Counted from the stretch's first letter, positions 1 to 8,351 are shown. The stretch is DNA of 51,214 nt from DASXYG01 sp036502625 (GCA_036502625.1 DASXYG010000065.1:1-51214), one strand, 5' to 3'. Notes: generated by a model not told the origin, from the sequence alone. Numbers and translations: made by a program.

Positions 1-216
1 GATGGCGTCGTCCGCGCGGATCGTCAGCTCGTCGGCCAGCCCCGGCATGTCGAGGTCGCGCGCCGCCGGCTGGGCCGCGGGCCCCCACGCCCGCACCGCG
101 ACCAGCTCGGCGCCGCGCCCCCGCGCCTCCTCGATCGCGACGGCCAGCGCGGCGCGCGCGGCCGGCGTGTCCGAGATGCCCACGACCACCCGGGGCGTGC
201 TCGCGGACTCCGTCAT
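1..216 (-). CDS. Universal stress protein (USP) family, N-terminal part only
   Basis: The 72 visible codons run off the left edge of the window. They start MTESASTPRVVVGIS and continue with an alternating beta/alpha pattern (about residues 9-45) typical of the USP alpha/beta fold, in which the first strand VVVGIS is followed by a helix (PAARAALAVAIEEA) and a second strand (ELVAVRAW). The ATG at 216 has GGAGG 6-10 bases upstream. USPs are cytoplasmic, often ATP-binding, stress proteins; the ATP-binding Gly motif would lie in the missing part, so ATP binding cannot be judged. Nothing nearby points to a specific role. Confidence 0.75.
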   Translation of the reverse strand, partial: MTESASTPRVVVGISDTPAARAALAVAIEEARGRGAELVAVRAWGPAAQPAARDLDMPGLADELTIRADDAI

Positions 217-329
217 CGGCTCCTCCAAGGTCCCCCCGACCGAACGGGTGATCCCCACGCTCACGGAAGATCGGCGCGCGCCGAAGGGCCCTGAGGTCAC
301 CCGTACGGGGACGTTCGTCCCGAGGCGGG

Positions 330-1280
330 CTAGGAGCCGGTGACCGGGCCGGTCGGGCCGGTCAGCGGGAGCACCACCTGGCAGGGCACCGGGCCGGGGT
401 GGTCCGGGTCGAGGGCGTTCAGCACCAGGTGCAGCACGACCGGGCTGTACGGGGCCTCCAGGTGGTCCGACTGGTCCAGCCGGCACTGGTCCTGAAGGAC
501 CACGTTCGTGGTGTTCGGGCCGGTCAGCTCGCCGGACGTGTACGGGGTCACGACCTCGTCGTTCTTCGTGACGATCGTGTAGTAGGAGACGCCCGGCACG
601 GTGTCGCCGCCGGCGTTGAGCGCGGTCAGGAACGACGAGCCCTGGATCTGCTCGCCGCACGCGGGGCAGGCCGCGCTGACGGGCCCGATGACGCCGATCA
701 GCTTGCCGAGCTCGGCGATGCCGTCGAGGTCCGTGCCGTGGTTCGACGGGGTGATGCCGACGAGGGTGTGCACCTTGGCGGCGCCGCCCAGGTTCTTCAG
801 GTAGTACCGGGGCATCATGCCGCCCTGGGAGTGGCCCACGAGGTCGACCTTGTCCGTACCGGTGGCCGCGCGCACGCGGTCGACGAACGCCGCGAGTTGC
901 GCGGCCCCGTCCTCGATCTTCTCGATGCCCATGACGGGGCCGGACAGCGCGCTGCCGCCGTAGTTGAAGCTGAAGACGCAGTAGCCGTGGTTCGCGAGGA
1001 TCGGCGCGGCGCCCTGCCAGTTGTTCGCCTGGTTCTCGAACGTGCCGTGGACGAGGACGACCGGGCGCGGGTGCGCGGCGCTGGGCGCGCAGGACCAGTC
1101 GTTCGCGCCCGGCGGCGCCTTGCCCGGGTCGAGGCTGGTGGCGAACGCGTTCGACCAGGAGTAGTTCACCTTGTACGAGGTCTGGGCGGCGGCCGGTGCG
1201 GCGGTGCCGAGGGCCGCGGCCAGCAGGACCGCCGCGCCGGCGATCGCGGCCCGCGCCGTACGGGTCCGAGGGTGGGGCAT
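330..1280 (-). CDS. Secreted lipase/esterase, alpha/beta hydrolase (class 2 lipase family)
   Basis: A 316-residue predicted exported triacylglycerol lipase/esterase. Residues 1-32 form a Sec-type signal peptide (twin Arg region, hydrophobic core AAIAGAAVLLAAALG, Ala-rich cleavage site). The oxyanion region VVLVHGTFENQ is near residues 74-84 and the nucleophile elbow GHSQGG places the catalytic Ser at 151; a late QSDHLEAP segment is a likely catalytic His region. The ATG at 1280 was chosen because GAGGAG lies just upstream; a GTG five codons earlier would swallow that ribosome site. It stands apart from the minus-strand operon that ends at 1440, with strong hairpins between them. Substrate chain length cannot be told from sequence. 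Confidence 0.85.
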   Translation of the reverse strand: MPHPRTRTARAAIAGAAVLLAAALGTAAPAAAQTSYKVNYSWSNAFATSLDPGKAPPGANDWSCAPSAAHPRPVVLVHGTFENQANNWQGAAPILANHGYCVFSFNYGGSALSGPVMGIEKIEDGAAQLAAFVDRVRAATGTDKVDLVGHSQGGMMPRYYLKNLGGAAKVHTLVGITPSNHGTDLDGIAELGKLIGVIGPVSAACPACGEQIQGSSFLTALNAGGDTVPGVSYYTIVTKNDEVVTPYTSGELTGPNTTNVVLQDQCRLDQSDHLEAPYSPVVLHLVLNALDPDHPGPVPCQVVLPLTGPTGPVTGS

Positions 1281-1329
1281 GGGGGCGCTCCTCACACGGG
1301 GGGGTGTGCGAGTGCGATTACATCGCTAC

Positions 1330-1352
1330 GGGGCGTGGCGCCTCCACGCCCC
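1330..1352. terminator. 9-bp hairpin downstream of the nitronate monooxygenase operon
   Basis: GGGGCGTGG and CCACGCCCC form a perfect 9-bp stem around a 5-base loop. No U-tract follows, as is usual for actinomycete terminators. It lies between the operon end at 1440 and the lipase start at 1280 and could insulate the two. Confidence 0.45.
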
Positions 1353-1400
1353 GGCCCCACGATTCCGCGCGCCCGTTTGTCACGCACGTACGAACGACCG

Positions 1401-1440
1401 GCCCGTACGGCCCGGCCCGGACCGGCCGGGCCGTACGGGC
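1401..1440 (-). terminator. Perfect 17-bp hairpin at the operon end
   Basis: Arms 1401-1417 and 1424-1440 are exact reverse complements with a 6-base loop (CGGACC). The right arm begins at the last base of the nitronate monooxygenase stop codon. Each arm contains one copy of the octamer CCGTACGG. Length, perfection and position make it a strong intrinsic terminator candidate for the leftward operon; there is no U-tract. Confidence 0.65.
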
Positions 1441-2534
1441 TAGCCCAGTCCGGCCAGGGTGCGGCGGGCCTCGGCGACCAGCCCGGCGATCACGTCGGCG
1501 ACCGTGGTCTCCTCGTCGAAGTAGCCGATGGACTGGCCCGCCGGGCTGTGCATCAGCGGCTCGACCTTGTGCCGGTCGATCGCGCCGAGCAGGTCGCCCA
1601 CGAGAATGTCCTGGTACGGCATGCGCAGCGGCGCGGGCGCGTCGTCGGCGGACCACGCGTCGCTCCAGGCCGTACGGATCTGCCGCAGCGTCTTCCCGCT
1701 GTCGGCGCGGGAGATCACGGTGTCCTCGATGCCGGCGGCCAGCAGCTTTCGCAGCACCACGGGGTCGGTGTTCTCCTCGCGGGTGACCAGCCACGCGGAG
1801 CCCATCCACACGCCGGCCGCGCCGAGCGCCAGCGCCGCCGCGATGTGCCGTCCGGTGGCCACGCCGCCCGCGGCCAGCACCGGAACGTCGCCCGCCAGGT
1901 CGGCGATCTTCGGGACCAGCGAGAACGTGCCGATCGGGCCGGTGTGCGCGCCCGCGTCGTACCCCTGCGCGACCAGGATGTCCGCGCCGAGCCGCAGCGC
2001 CGCCTGGGCGTGCCGCGGCGCGCCGACCAGCGACACGACCCGCTTGCCGCGCTCCTTCGCCGCGGTGATCACCTCGGGCGGGCTGCCGATGCCGAGCGCG
2101 AACACGTCCACGTCGGCGGCCAGCACCTTCTCGATCTGCGCCTGTGCGGACTCCTCCGACCGGACGAACCGGGACCGCATCCCGGCGCCGCCGTCGTCGG
2201 GCACGCCGTACGTCTGGGCGATGCCGGACACGAACGCGCGGTGCCCGTCGGGGATCCCCGCCTCGATCGCCGACCGGTCGTCGCGCTCCGGCATGCCCTT
2301 GGGCAGCACCAGGTCGACGCCGAACGGGCGGCCGCCGACGGCCGCGCGGATCTTCGCCAGGCCCGCCTCGATCTCCTCGGGCGTGGACCGGGTGGCGCCC
2401 CAGACGCCGAGGCCGCCGTTGTTGGTGACCGCGGCGACCGTGTCGGTGCTGTGGCTGAAGCCGAACACCGGGTGCTCGATGTCGACCAGGCCGGCGATCT
2501 TCGCGCTCACCGGCAGGCGCGCGTTTTCAGGCAT
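1440..2534 (-). CDS. Nitronate monooxygenase / NPD-family flavin oxidoreductase
   Basis: A 364-residue FMN-dependent TIM-barrel protein of the 2-nitropropane dioxygenase/nitronate monooxygenase family. Visible signatures are HPVFGFSHS...VTNNGGLGVWG near the N-terminus, the AQGYDAGAHTG segment with the probable catalytic His at 197, and VLAAGGVATGRH followed by GAAGVWMGS for phosphate/FMN binding. The ATG at 2534 has GAGGGGAAG upstream. It is the last gene of the minus-strand acyl-CoA operon, 41 bases after the oxidoreductase gene. Family members in such operons are often enoyl-reductase-like or act on unknown substrates, so nitronate oxidation here is a family label, not a demonstrated role. 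Confidence 0.85.
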   Translation of the reverse strand: MPENARLPVSAKIAGLVDIEHPVFGFSHSTDTVAAVTNNGGLGVWGATRSTPEEIEAGLAKIRAAVGGRPFGVDLVLPKGMPERDDRSAIEAGIPDGHRAFVSGIAQTYGVPDDGGAGMRSRFVRSEESAQAQIEKVLAADVDVFALGIGSPPEVITAAKERGKRVVSLVGAPRHAQAALRLGADILVAQGYDAGAHTGPIGTFSLVPKIADLAGDVPVLAAGGVATGRHIAAALALGAAGVWMGSAWLVTREENTDPVVLRKLLAAGIEDTVISRADSGKTLRQIRTAWSDAWSADDAPAPLRMPYQDILVGDLLGAIDRHKVEPLMHSPAGQSIGYFDEETTVADVIAGLVAEARRTLAGLG

Positions 2535-2575
2535 GACTTCCCCTCTGGTGGTGCGGTGCCCGTACGGGCGGCTGG

Positions 2576-3526
2576 TCAGCGGACGCGGACGACCGTGCGG
2601 CCGGTGGTGCCGCGGGCGCCCAGGCGGGCCAGCGCGGCGGGCGCCTCGGCGAACGGCACCTCGTGGACCAGCGGGTCGATCGCGCCGCGTGCGTACATGC
2701 GCAGCAGGTCGTCGTGCACCTCGCGGCGGTACACCGGGTCGTCGCGGAACGGGCGGGTGCGGAAGCCGACCACGGAGTAGTTCTTCAGGAGGGCGTGGTT
2801 GACCTTCATCTCGGGGATGCGGCCGGACGCGAACCCGACGACGAGGATGCGGCCCTCGACGGCGACGCACTTCCGCGACTTGTCGAACACGTCGCCGCCG
2901 ACGGGGTCGTAGATGACGTCCGCGCCGCGGCCGTCCGTGAGGTCCTTCACGGCGGCCACGAAGTCGTCGGAGCGGTAGTCGATGACGGCGTCGGCGCCTA
3001 GGTCGCGGCACACGCGCGCCTTCTCGGGGCCGCCCGCGGTGGCGATCACCCGCGCGCCCGCCGCCCGGCCGAGCTGTACGGCGGCGCTGCCCACGCCGCC
3101 GGCCGCGGCGTGCACGAGCAGCGTCTCCCCGTCGACGAGCCGGGCGCGGCGGAACAGCGCCATGTAGGAGGTCTGGTACGCGACGAACAGCGCGGCGGCC
3201 TTCGCGTCGGGCAGGTCGTCGGGGATGGGCAGGAGCGCGTCCTCGCGTACGGCGGTCCGCTCGCACAGCGCGCCCGCGCCGCCGGGGTTGACGATCACCC
3301 GCCGCCCGGTGCCCGCCACGGTCCCGGCCAGCTCGCCGCCGGGCACGTACGGCACCGGCTTCTTGTCGTGGTAGAGCCCCTGGCAGGTCAGCAGGTCGGG
3401 AAACCCGAGCGCCGCCGCCGCGACCTCCACCACGACCTCCCCGTCCCCGGCCACCGCCTCCGGCACGTCCACGAGCCGGAGCACCTCCTCCGGCTCCCCG
3501 ACGGCCGTCACCTGCCACGCCCTCAT
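2576..3526 (-). CDS. NADPH:quinone oxidoreductase-like, zinc-independent MDR family
   Basis: A 316-residue medium-chain reductase. The N-terminal GroES-like domain spans about residues 1-120, followed by a Rossmann domain with AAGGVGSAAVQLG at about 141-153 and a later ADVIYDPVGG motif typical of quinone oxidoreductases. The structural and catalytic zinc Cys/His sets of alcohol dehydrogenases are absent. It probably reduces a quinone or an enone/enoyl-CoA with NADPH. The ATG at 3526 has GGGAGGCG upstream and overlaps by 4 bases the stop of a 22-codon mini-ORF; the region around the start resembles the end of the preceding dehydrogenase gene. In this operon an enoyl or quinone reductase role next to beta-oxidation enzymes is plausible. 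Confidence 0.85.
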   Translation of the reverse strand: MRAWQVTAVGEPEEVLRLVDVPEAVAGDGEVVVEVAAAALGFPDLLTCQGLYHDKKPVPYVPGGELAGTVAGTGRRVIVNPGGAGALCERTAVREDALLPIPDDLPDAKAAALFVAYQTSYMALFRRARLVDGETLLVHAAAGGVGSAAVQLGRAAGARVIATAGGPEKARVCRDLGADAVIDYRSDDFVAAVKDLTDGRGADVIYDPVGGDVFDKSRKCVAVEGRILVVGFASGRIPEMKVNHALLKNYSVVGFRTRPFRDDPVYRREVHDDLLRMYARGAIDPLVHEVPFAEAPAALARLGARGTTGRTVVRVR

Positions 3527-3620
3527 GCGTTCGCCTCCCGGTGCGTACGGAATTCGGGTGCCCCGGCGGCTCCCGGCTGCCGTGTCCTCATGCTGTCGCC
3601 TCCCGGTGGCGGCGGAACTC
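3512..3620. repeat. Direct repeat covering gene end, ribosome site and start
   Basis: Two copies of a 44-bp segment, 3577-3620 and 3512-3555, match at about 34 of 44 positions by eye, offset 65 bp. Read on the minus strand, copy one contains the last codons of the acyl-CoA dehydrogenase (EFRRHREATA), its stop and an ATG; copy two encodes EFRTHREANA, a stop and the ATG of the oxidoreductase. The ribosome site GGGAGGCG occurs in both. Confidence 0.8.
3523..3591 (-). CDS. 22-codon mini-ORF bridging dehydrogenase and oxidoreductase genes
   Basis: The frame starts at ATG 3591, overlapping the dehydrogenase stop as ATGA (3591-3588), and stops at TGA 3525-3523, overlapping the oxidoreductase ATG as ATGA. 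It has its own GGGAGGCG ribosome site about 6 bases upstream. Its first residues (MRTRQ) resemble the start of the next protein (MRAWQ), and its last ten (EFRTHREANA) resemble the end of the previous one (EFRRHREATA). It may be a translated coupling peptide or only the trace of a local duplication; nothing shows a function for the peptide itself. Confidence 0.35.
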   Translation of the reverse strand: MRTRQPGAAGAPEFRTHREANA

Positions 3621-4790
3621 CGTGCGGGCGATGACCTCGAGGTGGACCTCTTCGGGGCCGTCGGCGATGTGGAGGCCGCGGGCGTGGGTCCACCAGCGGG
3701 CCAGGGGGACGTCGTCGGTGACGCCGAGGGCGCCGTGCACCTGGATGGCGCGGTCCAGGGTGAGCAGGGCGGCGCGCAGCACGGCGACCTTGATCGCGGA
3801 GATCTCCGTACGGGCGCGGCGCGCGCCGACCGCGTCGACCAGCGCGGCGGTGCGCAGCACCAGCATCCGCGCCTGGTCGATGGCCAGGCGGCACTCCGCG
3901 ACCTGCGCGCGCAGCAGGCCCTGCGCGGACAGCGGGCCGCCGAACGCCACCCGCGCCTCGGCGCGCCGCGCCAGCAGCGCCAGCCCGCGCTCGGCCAGCC
4001 CGATCAGCCGCATGCAGTGCTGCACGCGCGCGGCGCCGAGCCGTACCTGGCCCGCGGCGAACCCGGCGCCCTCGTCGCCGATCAGCTCGCGCGCCGGGAC
4101 CCGCGCGCCGTCGAAGACGATCTCCGCGTGGTCGCCGGGCCGCCCCATGACCGGCAGCGTACGGACGATCTCCACGCCCGGCGTGTCCATGGGCACGGCC
4201 AGCACGGAGTGGCGGCGGTGCGGCGGCGCGTCCGGGTCCGTACGGCCCAGGACGAACAGCACCCGGCAGCGCGGGTCGGCGGCCGAGCTGGCGAACCACT
4301 TCCGCCCGGTGACCACGTAGTCGTCGCCGTCGCGGGCGATCTCGGTGGCGATGTTGCTCGCGTCGCTGCTGGCCACGTCCGGTTCGGTCATCGCGAACGC
4401 GGAGGAGAACGCGTCGTCGAGCAGCGGCGCCAGCCAGCGTTCCCGCTGGTCCGGGGTTGCCAGCTCGTCCAGCATGACCATGTTCACGGAGTTCGGCGGG
4501 CCGCCGTTGATCGCCGCGGGGGCCAGGTCCGGGCTGCGGCCGGTCTCCTCCGCGAGGTAGGCGTAGTCCAGGTTGCCCAGCCCGGAGACGCTGGGCAGGC
4601 ACAGGTTCCACAGCCCCCGCGCCCGCGCCTCGGCCTTCAGCCCCGCGAGCACCCCGGAAGCGTCCCCGTCCGCCCGCTCCGCCGGATACACCTTCTCGCC
4701 CATGAAGTCCCGCAGATCACGCAGCTTCCGCACCGCCTCCTCAGACGGCCGCAGATCCAGCCCGGCGAACTCCCCGGCGTCGTCACTCAC
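3588..4790 (-). CDS. Acyl-CoA dehydrogenase, ACAD10/11-like branch
   Basis: A 400-residue FAD-dependent acyl-CoA dehydrogenase of normal length. Visible parts are the N-terminal helical domain, the flavin-binding beta segment ...FAMTEPDVASSDASN..., and the C-terminal helices ending in VHGALGVTDDVPLARWW and ADGPEEVHLEVIAR. The ADGP(D/E)EVH ending is typical of the ACAD10/11 branch rather than short-chain enzymes with the EGTNEIQR ending. It should introduce a 2,3-double bond in a CoA thioester, passing electrons to ETF. The GTG start at 4790 has GGGGAGGGC upstream and overlaps by GTGA the stop of a 36-codon mini-ORF. It lies between the CoA ligase and the oxidoreductase, consistent with the first oxidation step after CoA activation. 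Confidence 0.88.
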   Translation of the reverse strand: MSDDAGEFAGLDLRPSEEAVRKLRDLRDFMGEKVYPAERADGDASGVLAGLKAEARARGLWNLCLPSVSGLGNLDYAYLAEETGRSPDLAPAAINGGPPNSVNMVMLDELATPDQRERWLAPLLDDAFSSAFAMTEPDVASSDASNIATEIARDGDDYVVTGRKWFASSAADPRCRVLFVLGRTDPDAPPHRRHSVLAVPMDTPGVEIVRTLPVMGRPGDHAEIVFDGARVPARELIGDEGAGFAAGQVRLGAARVQHCMRLIGLAERGLALLARRAEARVAFGGPLSAQGLLRAQVAECRLAIDQARMLVLRTAALVDAVGARRARTEISAIKVAVLRAALLTLDRAIQVHGALGVTDDVPLARWWTHARGLHIADGPEEVHLEVIARTEFRRHREATA

Positions 4791-4897
4791 GCGCCCTCCC
4801 CGGATCGGACGCTCAGTGCGTCGGTGTTGGCCCGGGGGGCCGCCCCGGGTCCGCTCATGGCGTCGGCGCGTGCGGGGTGGCCACAAATTTGGTTCAT
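4787..4897 (-). CDS. 36-codon mini-ORF bridging CoA ligase and dehydrogenase genes
   Basis: It starts at ATG 4897, which overlaps the ligase stop (ATGA 4897-4894), and ends at TGA 4789-4787, which overlaps the GTG start of the dehydrogenase (GTGA). GGGGAGGCGG lies upstream of its ATG. The peptide runs from MNQICGHPARADAMS to TDALSVRSGEGA; its tail copies the ligase C-terminus VDALIVRSGEAGA. The layout is the same as at 3523-3591. Translation is unproven; a coupling leader or a duplication remnant are both possible. Confidence 0.35.
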   Translation of the reverse strand: MNQICGHPARADAMSGPGAAPRANTDALSVRSGEGA

Positions 4898-4933
4898 GCC
4901 CCCGCCTCCCCGGATCGGACGATCAGTGCGTCG
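4794..4933. repeat. Short direct repeat duplicating the CoA ligase gene end
   Basis: Segments 4794-4823 and 4904-4933 (offset 110 bp) share CTCCCCGGATCGGACG, one mismatch, then TCAGTGCGTCG. On the minus strand both encode DAL(I/S)VRSGE and then GGGGAGG as a ribosome site shortly before a start codon, in the same reading frame relative to the repeat. Confidence 0.85.
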
Positions 4934-6960
4934 ACCGCTACCAGGGAGCCGTCCGGGCGGATCAGGAGCGGGTTGATGTCGAGTTCGGCGATGTCCGGGG
5001 CGGTGGACATCAGGTGGGCGGCCGAGGCGAGGAGTGTGGTCAGCGCGTTCGCGTCGAGGGGGCCGTAGCGGGTGGCGACGGCGGTGGCCATCGTGTGGAG
5101 CGTCTCCGTGCGCGCGGGGACCGGGACGCCGTACCGCTGCGCGGCCGCGTCCTCGACGCGCGCGCCGCCGGCGCCGACGACCAGGGCCGGGCCGTACTGC
5201 GGGTCGCGGATGCCGCCGACCACGATCTCGCCGCGCTGTTCGAGCCGCGGCTGCACCACGATCCGCGCCCCGGACAGGCCCTGCGCGCGCGCCGCCTCCG
5301 CCAGCTCGGCGACCGCGCCGGGCACCTCGCCCGCCGGGACGCCGACCCGGACGAGCCCCAGCTTCGCGCGGTGCGCCACATCCGGATGGTCCACCTTGAC
5401 CACGTACTCGGCTACTACGGGCAGCCCCGCCAAGGGGTCGGCGCCCGGCTCGGCCACCGCCGTGGGCACGTACGGCACGCCCAGCGCGGCGACCACCGTA
5501 CGGGCGTCCGCCTCGGTCACCACGCGGGCGCCCGGCGCCGCGGCGCGCAGCGCGGCCAGGGCCTCGACGGGCGGCGGCGCGCCGTCGGCGGCGTCCGCGC
5601 GGGGCGCGCGCAGGGCGGGCAGGCCGCGCACGAACCCCTCGATGGTGTCGAACACGGTGCCCGGCGGCGTGCCCGTACGGTCCTCGGCGCGGCCGGCCGC
5701 CCAGATCATCCAGGCCGGGGTGTCCAGCCGCGCCAGGTCGCCGGCGAGCTCGCGGTACCACGGGGCGCGCGCGTCGCCGAACGTGAACATGCCGGCGATG
5801 CCGTCGATCCCGGGGTCGGCGTCGAGGATCGCGAACAGCTCGGCGAGCTTGTCCGCGTCGCGGTCGAAGTTGCCGCCGAGGTCGATCGGGTTGGCCGAGG
5901 ACGCCATGGACCGCATCGCCAGCCCGTCCACCTTGGCGCGCGTCTCCGGCGACAGCGCCGGCACGGACCCGCCGGTGGCGCTGAGCCGGTCCGCGAGGAT
6001 GGCGCCGCCCCCGCCCGTCATGGTCACGATGGCCATCCGCGGGTGCGCGGGCAGCCCCGTGTGCGCGGCCGGGTGCTGCGCGGCGTGCAGCAGGTCGGCG
6101 AACGCCTCGTCGGACTCGGCCAGGACGATGCCCGTGTCGGCGCACAGCCCGCGGAACAGCAGCGCGTCCCCGGCGACGGCGGCGGTGTGCGACAGGGTGG
6201 CGCGCTGCCCGGCCGCGCTGGTGCCCGCCTTCAGCGCCACGACGCGTTTGCCCAGCTCGGCGGCTCGCGCGGCGAGGGCGCGCAGCGCGGCCGGGTCGCG
6301 TACGGACTCGATGTACAGCCCGAGGACGGAGATGTCCGGCCGTTCGATCAGGTGCGCGCCGAGCTCCCCGATGCCCAGGCACGCCTCGTTGCCGACGCTG
6401 ACGTACGTGCCGATCGCCACGCCGTGCCGTTCCAGCAGCGTGGCCATCACGAATCCGAGCGCGCCGCTCTGGCTCACGACGGCCACCGGCCCGGAGGGCG
6501 GGTGCGGCCGGTTCACGTACTGGCTGACCGTGGCCACCGCGGACCCGGGCCGGCTGAGCAGCCCCACGCAGTTCGGCCCGACGAGCGGCAGCCCGTCCGC
6601 CGCGGCCACCAGCTCGTCCTCCAGCCTGGCCCCTTCGGGCCCGGTCTCCCGGAACCCCGCCGAACAGACCAGCACCGATCGGACCATGCCGGTCCGCCTG
6701 GCCCGCGCCACCATGTCCGGCACGGCCGCCGCGGGCAGCGTGACGATCAGCAGGTCGAGCGGCTCACTCAGCTCGCCGAGGTCCGCGACGTACGGGATCT
6801 CCGGGGCGTTCCGCGGCGCCACCGCGATGATCTCCCCGTCGAACCCCCCGTCCCGCAGGTTCCCCAGCACCTTGCGCCCCCAGGTCTCCGCCCGGCTCGA
6901 CAGCCCGGCGATCCCGATGCGCTTGGGGAAGAACAGGGGCTCCAGGTCGGCGCCGCTCAT
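4894..6960 (-). CDS. ADP-forming acyl-CoA synthetase (acetate/organic acid-CoA ligase family)
   Basis: A 688-residue single-chain NDP-forming acyl-CoA synthetase. Domain order is a CoA-binding Rossmann domain (about 8-135), a succinyl-CoA-ligase-like part with SQSGALGF (163-170) and SHTAAVAGD with the phospho-His candidate at 258, and a C-terminal ATP-grasp domain (about 465-688). Such enzymes activate acetate, pimelate, aromatic and hydroxycinnamic acids with ATP, giving ADP. Its place between an anion MFS transporter and acyl-CoA dehydrogenases suggests it activates the imported acid; substrate cannot be read from the sequence. ATG 6960 is preceded by a ribosome site (AAAAGGAGC on the minus strand), 24 bases after the transporter stop. 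Its end is partly duplicated downstream. Confidence 0.9.
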   Translation of the reverse strand: MSGADLEPLFFPKRIGIAGLSSRAETWGRKVLGNLRDGGFDGEIIAVAPRNAPEIPYVADLGELSEPLDLLIVTLPAAAVPDMVARARRTGMVRSVLVCSAGFRETGPEGARLEDELVAAADGLPLVGPNCVGLLSRPGSAVATVSQYVNRPHPPSGPVAVVSQSGALGFVMATLLERHGVAIGTYVSVGNEACLGIGELGAHLIERPDISVLGLYIESVRDPAALRALAARAAELGKRVVALKAGTSAAGQRATLSHTAAVAGDALLFRGLCADTGIVLAESDEAFADLLHAAQHPAAHTGLPAHPRMAIVTMTGGGGAILADRLSATGGSVPALSPETRAKVDGLAMRSMASSANPIDLGGNFDRDADKLAELFAILDADPGIDGIAGMFTFGDARAPWYRELAGDLARLDTPAWMIWAAGRAEDRTGTPPGTVFDTIEGFVRGLPALRAPRADAADGAPPPVEALAALRAAAPGARVVTEADARTVVAALGVPYVPTAVAEPGADPLAGLPVVAEYVVKVDHPDVAHRAKLGLVRVGVPAGEVPGAVAELAEAARAQGLSGARIVVQPRLEQRGEIVVGGIRDPQYGPALVVGAGGARVEDAAAQRYGVPVPARTETLHTMATAVATRYGPLDANALTTLLASAAHLMSTAPDIAELDINPLLIRPDGSLVAVDALIVRSGEAGA

Positions 6961-6984
6961 GTACGCGTGCTCCTTTTCCGGTGG

Positions 6985-8292
6985 TCAGCGAGCCGTGCCG
7001 AGGGCCTTGGCGTCGCGGGTGGGGTTGATGGTGAACGCGGCGATCAGCGCGCCGACGATGAGCAGCACGCCGCTGACCGTCCACACGTTCAGGTAGCCCT
7101 GATGGGGGGTGGCGGCCGCGTCGATCAGGTTGCCGGTCACCGCGGGGGCGACCAGGCCGGCCGAGGTGACCAGGCCGACGGTCCAGCCCAGGACGGCGGT
7201 GCGCTTGCGTACGGGGGTGATCTCCGCGGCGACGAGCTGGCCCAGCGGGAACGCGGCGCCCGGCGCGCCGAGGCCGATCGACAGCAGGGCCATGCTCAGC
7301 CACGGGGTCCCGACGTGCGGGAACGCCAGCACGCACACCCCGGACACCACGCCCACGGCGGCGAGCACCGCACCGCGCGCGTACTTCGACGCCACGCCGC
7401 GGCGGATCATCCGGTCGCTGAGGATCGTCGTGCCGAGCTGCGAGACGACGCCCACCAGCGGCGGCACGATCAGCAGGGTCCCGACGGCGCCCACCGCGTA
7501 CCCGGCGTCCTTCTCCAGGTACGTCGGCAGCCACGCGGAGATCAGCGACAGCGCCCAGTACGCGGCGAACCCGAGCACGAACCCGCCCCACCAGCTCGGC
7601 CGCAGGAACACCTTCCACGCGGGCGGCCCGGCGGGCTCGGACGCGTCCGGGCCCGCGGACTTCTCCGCGGCGGCGCTGTACGGGCCGTCCTTGGCGATGA
7701 ACGCCCACACGACCGCCCACACGATGCCGATGACCGCCAGCGCGAGGAACGCCGACTGCCACCCGAACCGCACGATCAGGAACGTCAGCGTCGGCGCCGC
7801 CACGGCGAGCCCGAGGCCGCCGCCGAGCTGCGTCAGCGCGGTCGGCACGCCGCGCCGCGCCGGCGGGAACCAGTCGTGCGCGGTGTGCACGGTCAGCGAC
7901 GACGTCGGCCCCTCCGTGGCGCCGAGCGCGATGCGGCTGATCAGCAGCCCGGTCACGCCCATCGGGATGATGATCGGCACCTGGCACACCGACCACGCGA
8001 TCGCGATGACCAGCAGGATCCACCGCGTACGGATCTTCAGCGCGAGCATCCCGACGAGCGCGGAGGAGATGCTGAACAGGAAGAAGAAGCTGCTCGATAT
8101 GTAGCCGTACTCGGTGTGGCTGAGGCCGAACGTCTTCGATATCGGCACCGCGGCCAGCCCCAGGACGGACTTGTCGCCCCAGTTGATCAGCATCAGCAGC
8201 ACGAGCATCGCGGTGACGAACCACGCGTACGCCGTGGGTTTCCGGTCGTCCGTGGAAACGAGCGCCGGAGCGACATCGTCCTTGGTGGGCAT
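6985..8292 (-). CDS. MFS transporter, anion:cation symporter (ACS) type
   Basis: A 435-residue membrane protein with about 12 hydrophobic segments and a longer central loop (about residues 195-225). The N-terminal WFVTAMLVLLMLINWGDKSVLG segment is typical of the ACS family that carries organic anions such as tartrate, galactonate or aromatic acids. ATG 8292 has AAGGAGC upstream. It is the first gene of the likely operon with the CoA ligase, so it probably imports the acid that the ligase activates. The 210-base region upstream carries a 14-bp palindrome at 8420-8433. Confidence 0.85.
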   Translation of the reverse strand: MPTKDDVAPALVSTDDRKPTAYAWFVTAMLVLLMLINWGDKSVLGLAAVPISKTFGLSHTEYGYISSSFFFLFSISSALVGMLALKIRTRWILLVIAIAWSVCQVPIIIPMGVTGLLISRIALGATEGPTSSLTVHTAHDWFPPARRGVPTALTQLGGGLGLAVAAPTLTFLIVRFGWQSAFLALAVIGIVWAVVWAFIAKDGPYSAAAEKSAGPDASEPAGPPAWKVFLRPSWWGGFVLGFAAYWALSLISAWLPTYLEKDAGYAVGAVGTLLIVPPLVGVVSQLGTTILSDRMIRRGVASKYARGAVLAAVGVVSGVCVLAFPHVGTPWLSMALLSIGLGAPGAAFPLGQLVAAEITPVRKRTAVLGWTVGLVTSAGLVAPAVTGNLIDAAATPHQGYLNVWTVSGVLLIVGALIAAFTINPTRDAKALGTAR

Positions 8293-8351
8293 GGGGAGCT
8301 CCTTCAGCAGGACCTAATGTGGTCAGCCTGCACATGCCGTCGCGGTGAGCA

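Noticed and set aside
2..343. 113-codon + strand frame at the left edge
   Set aside because: The opposite strand encodes a recognisable universal stress protein start with a ribosome site.
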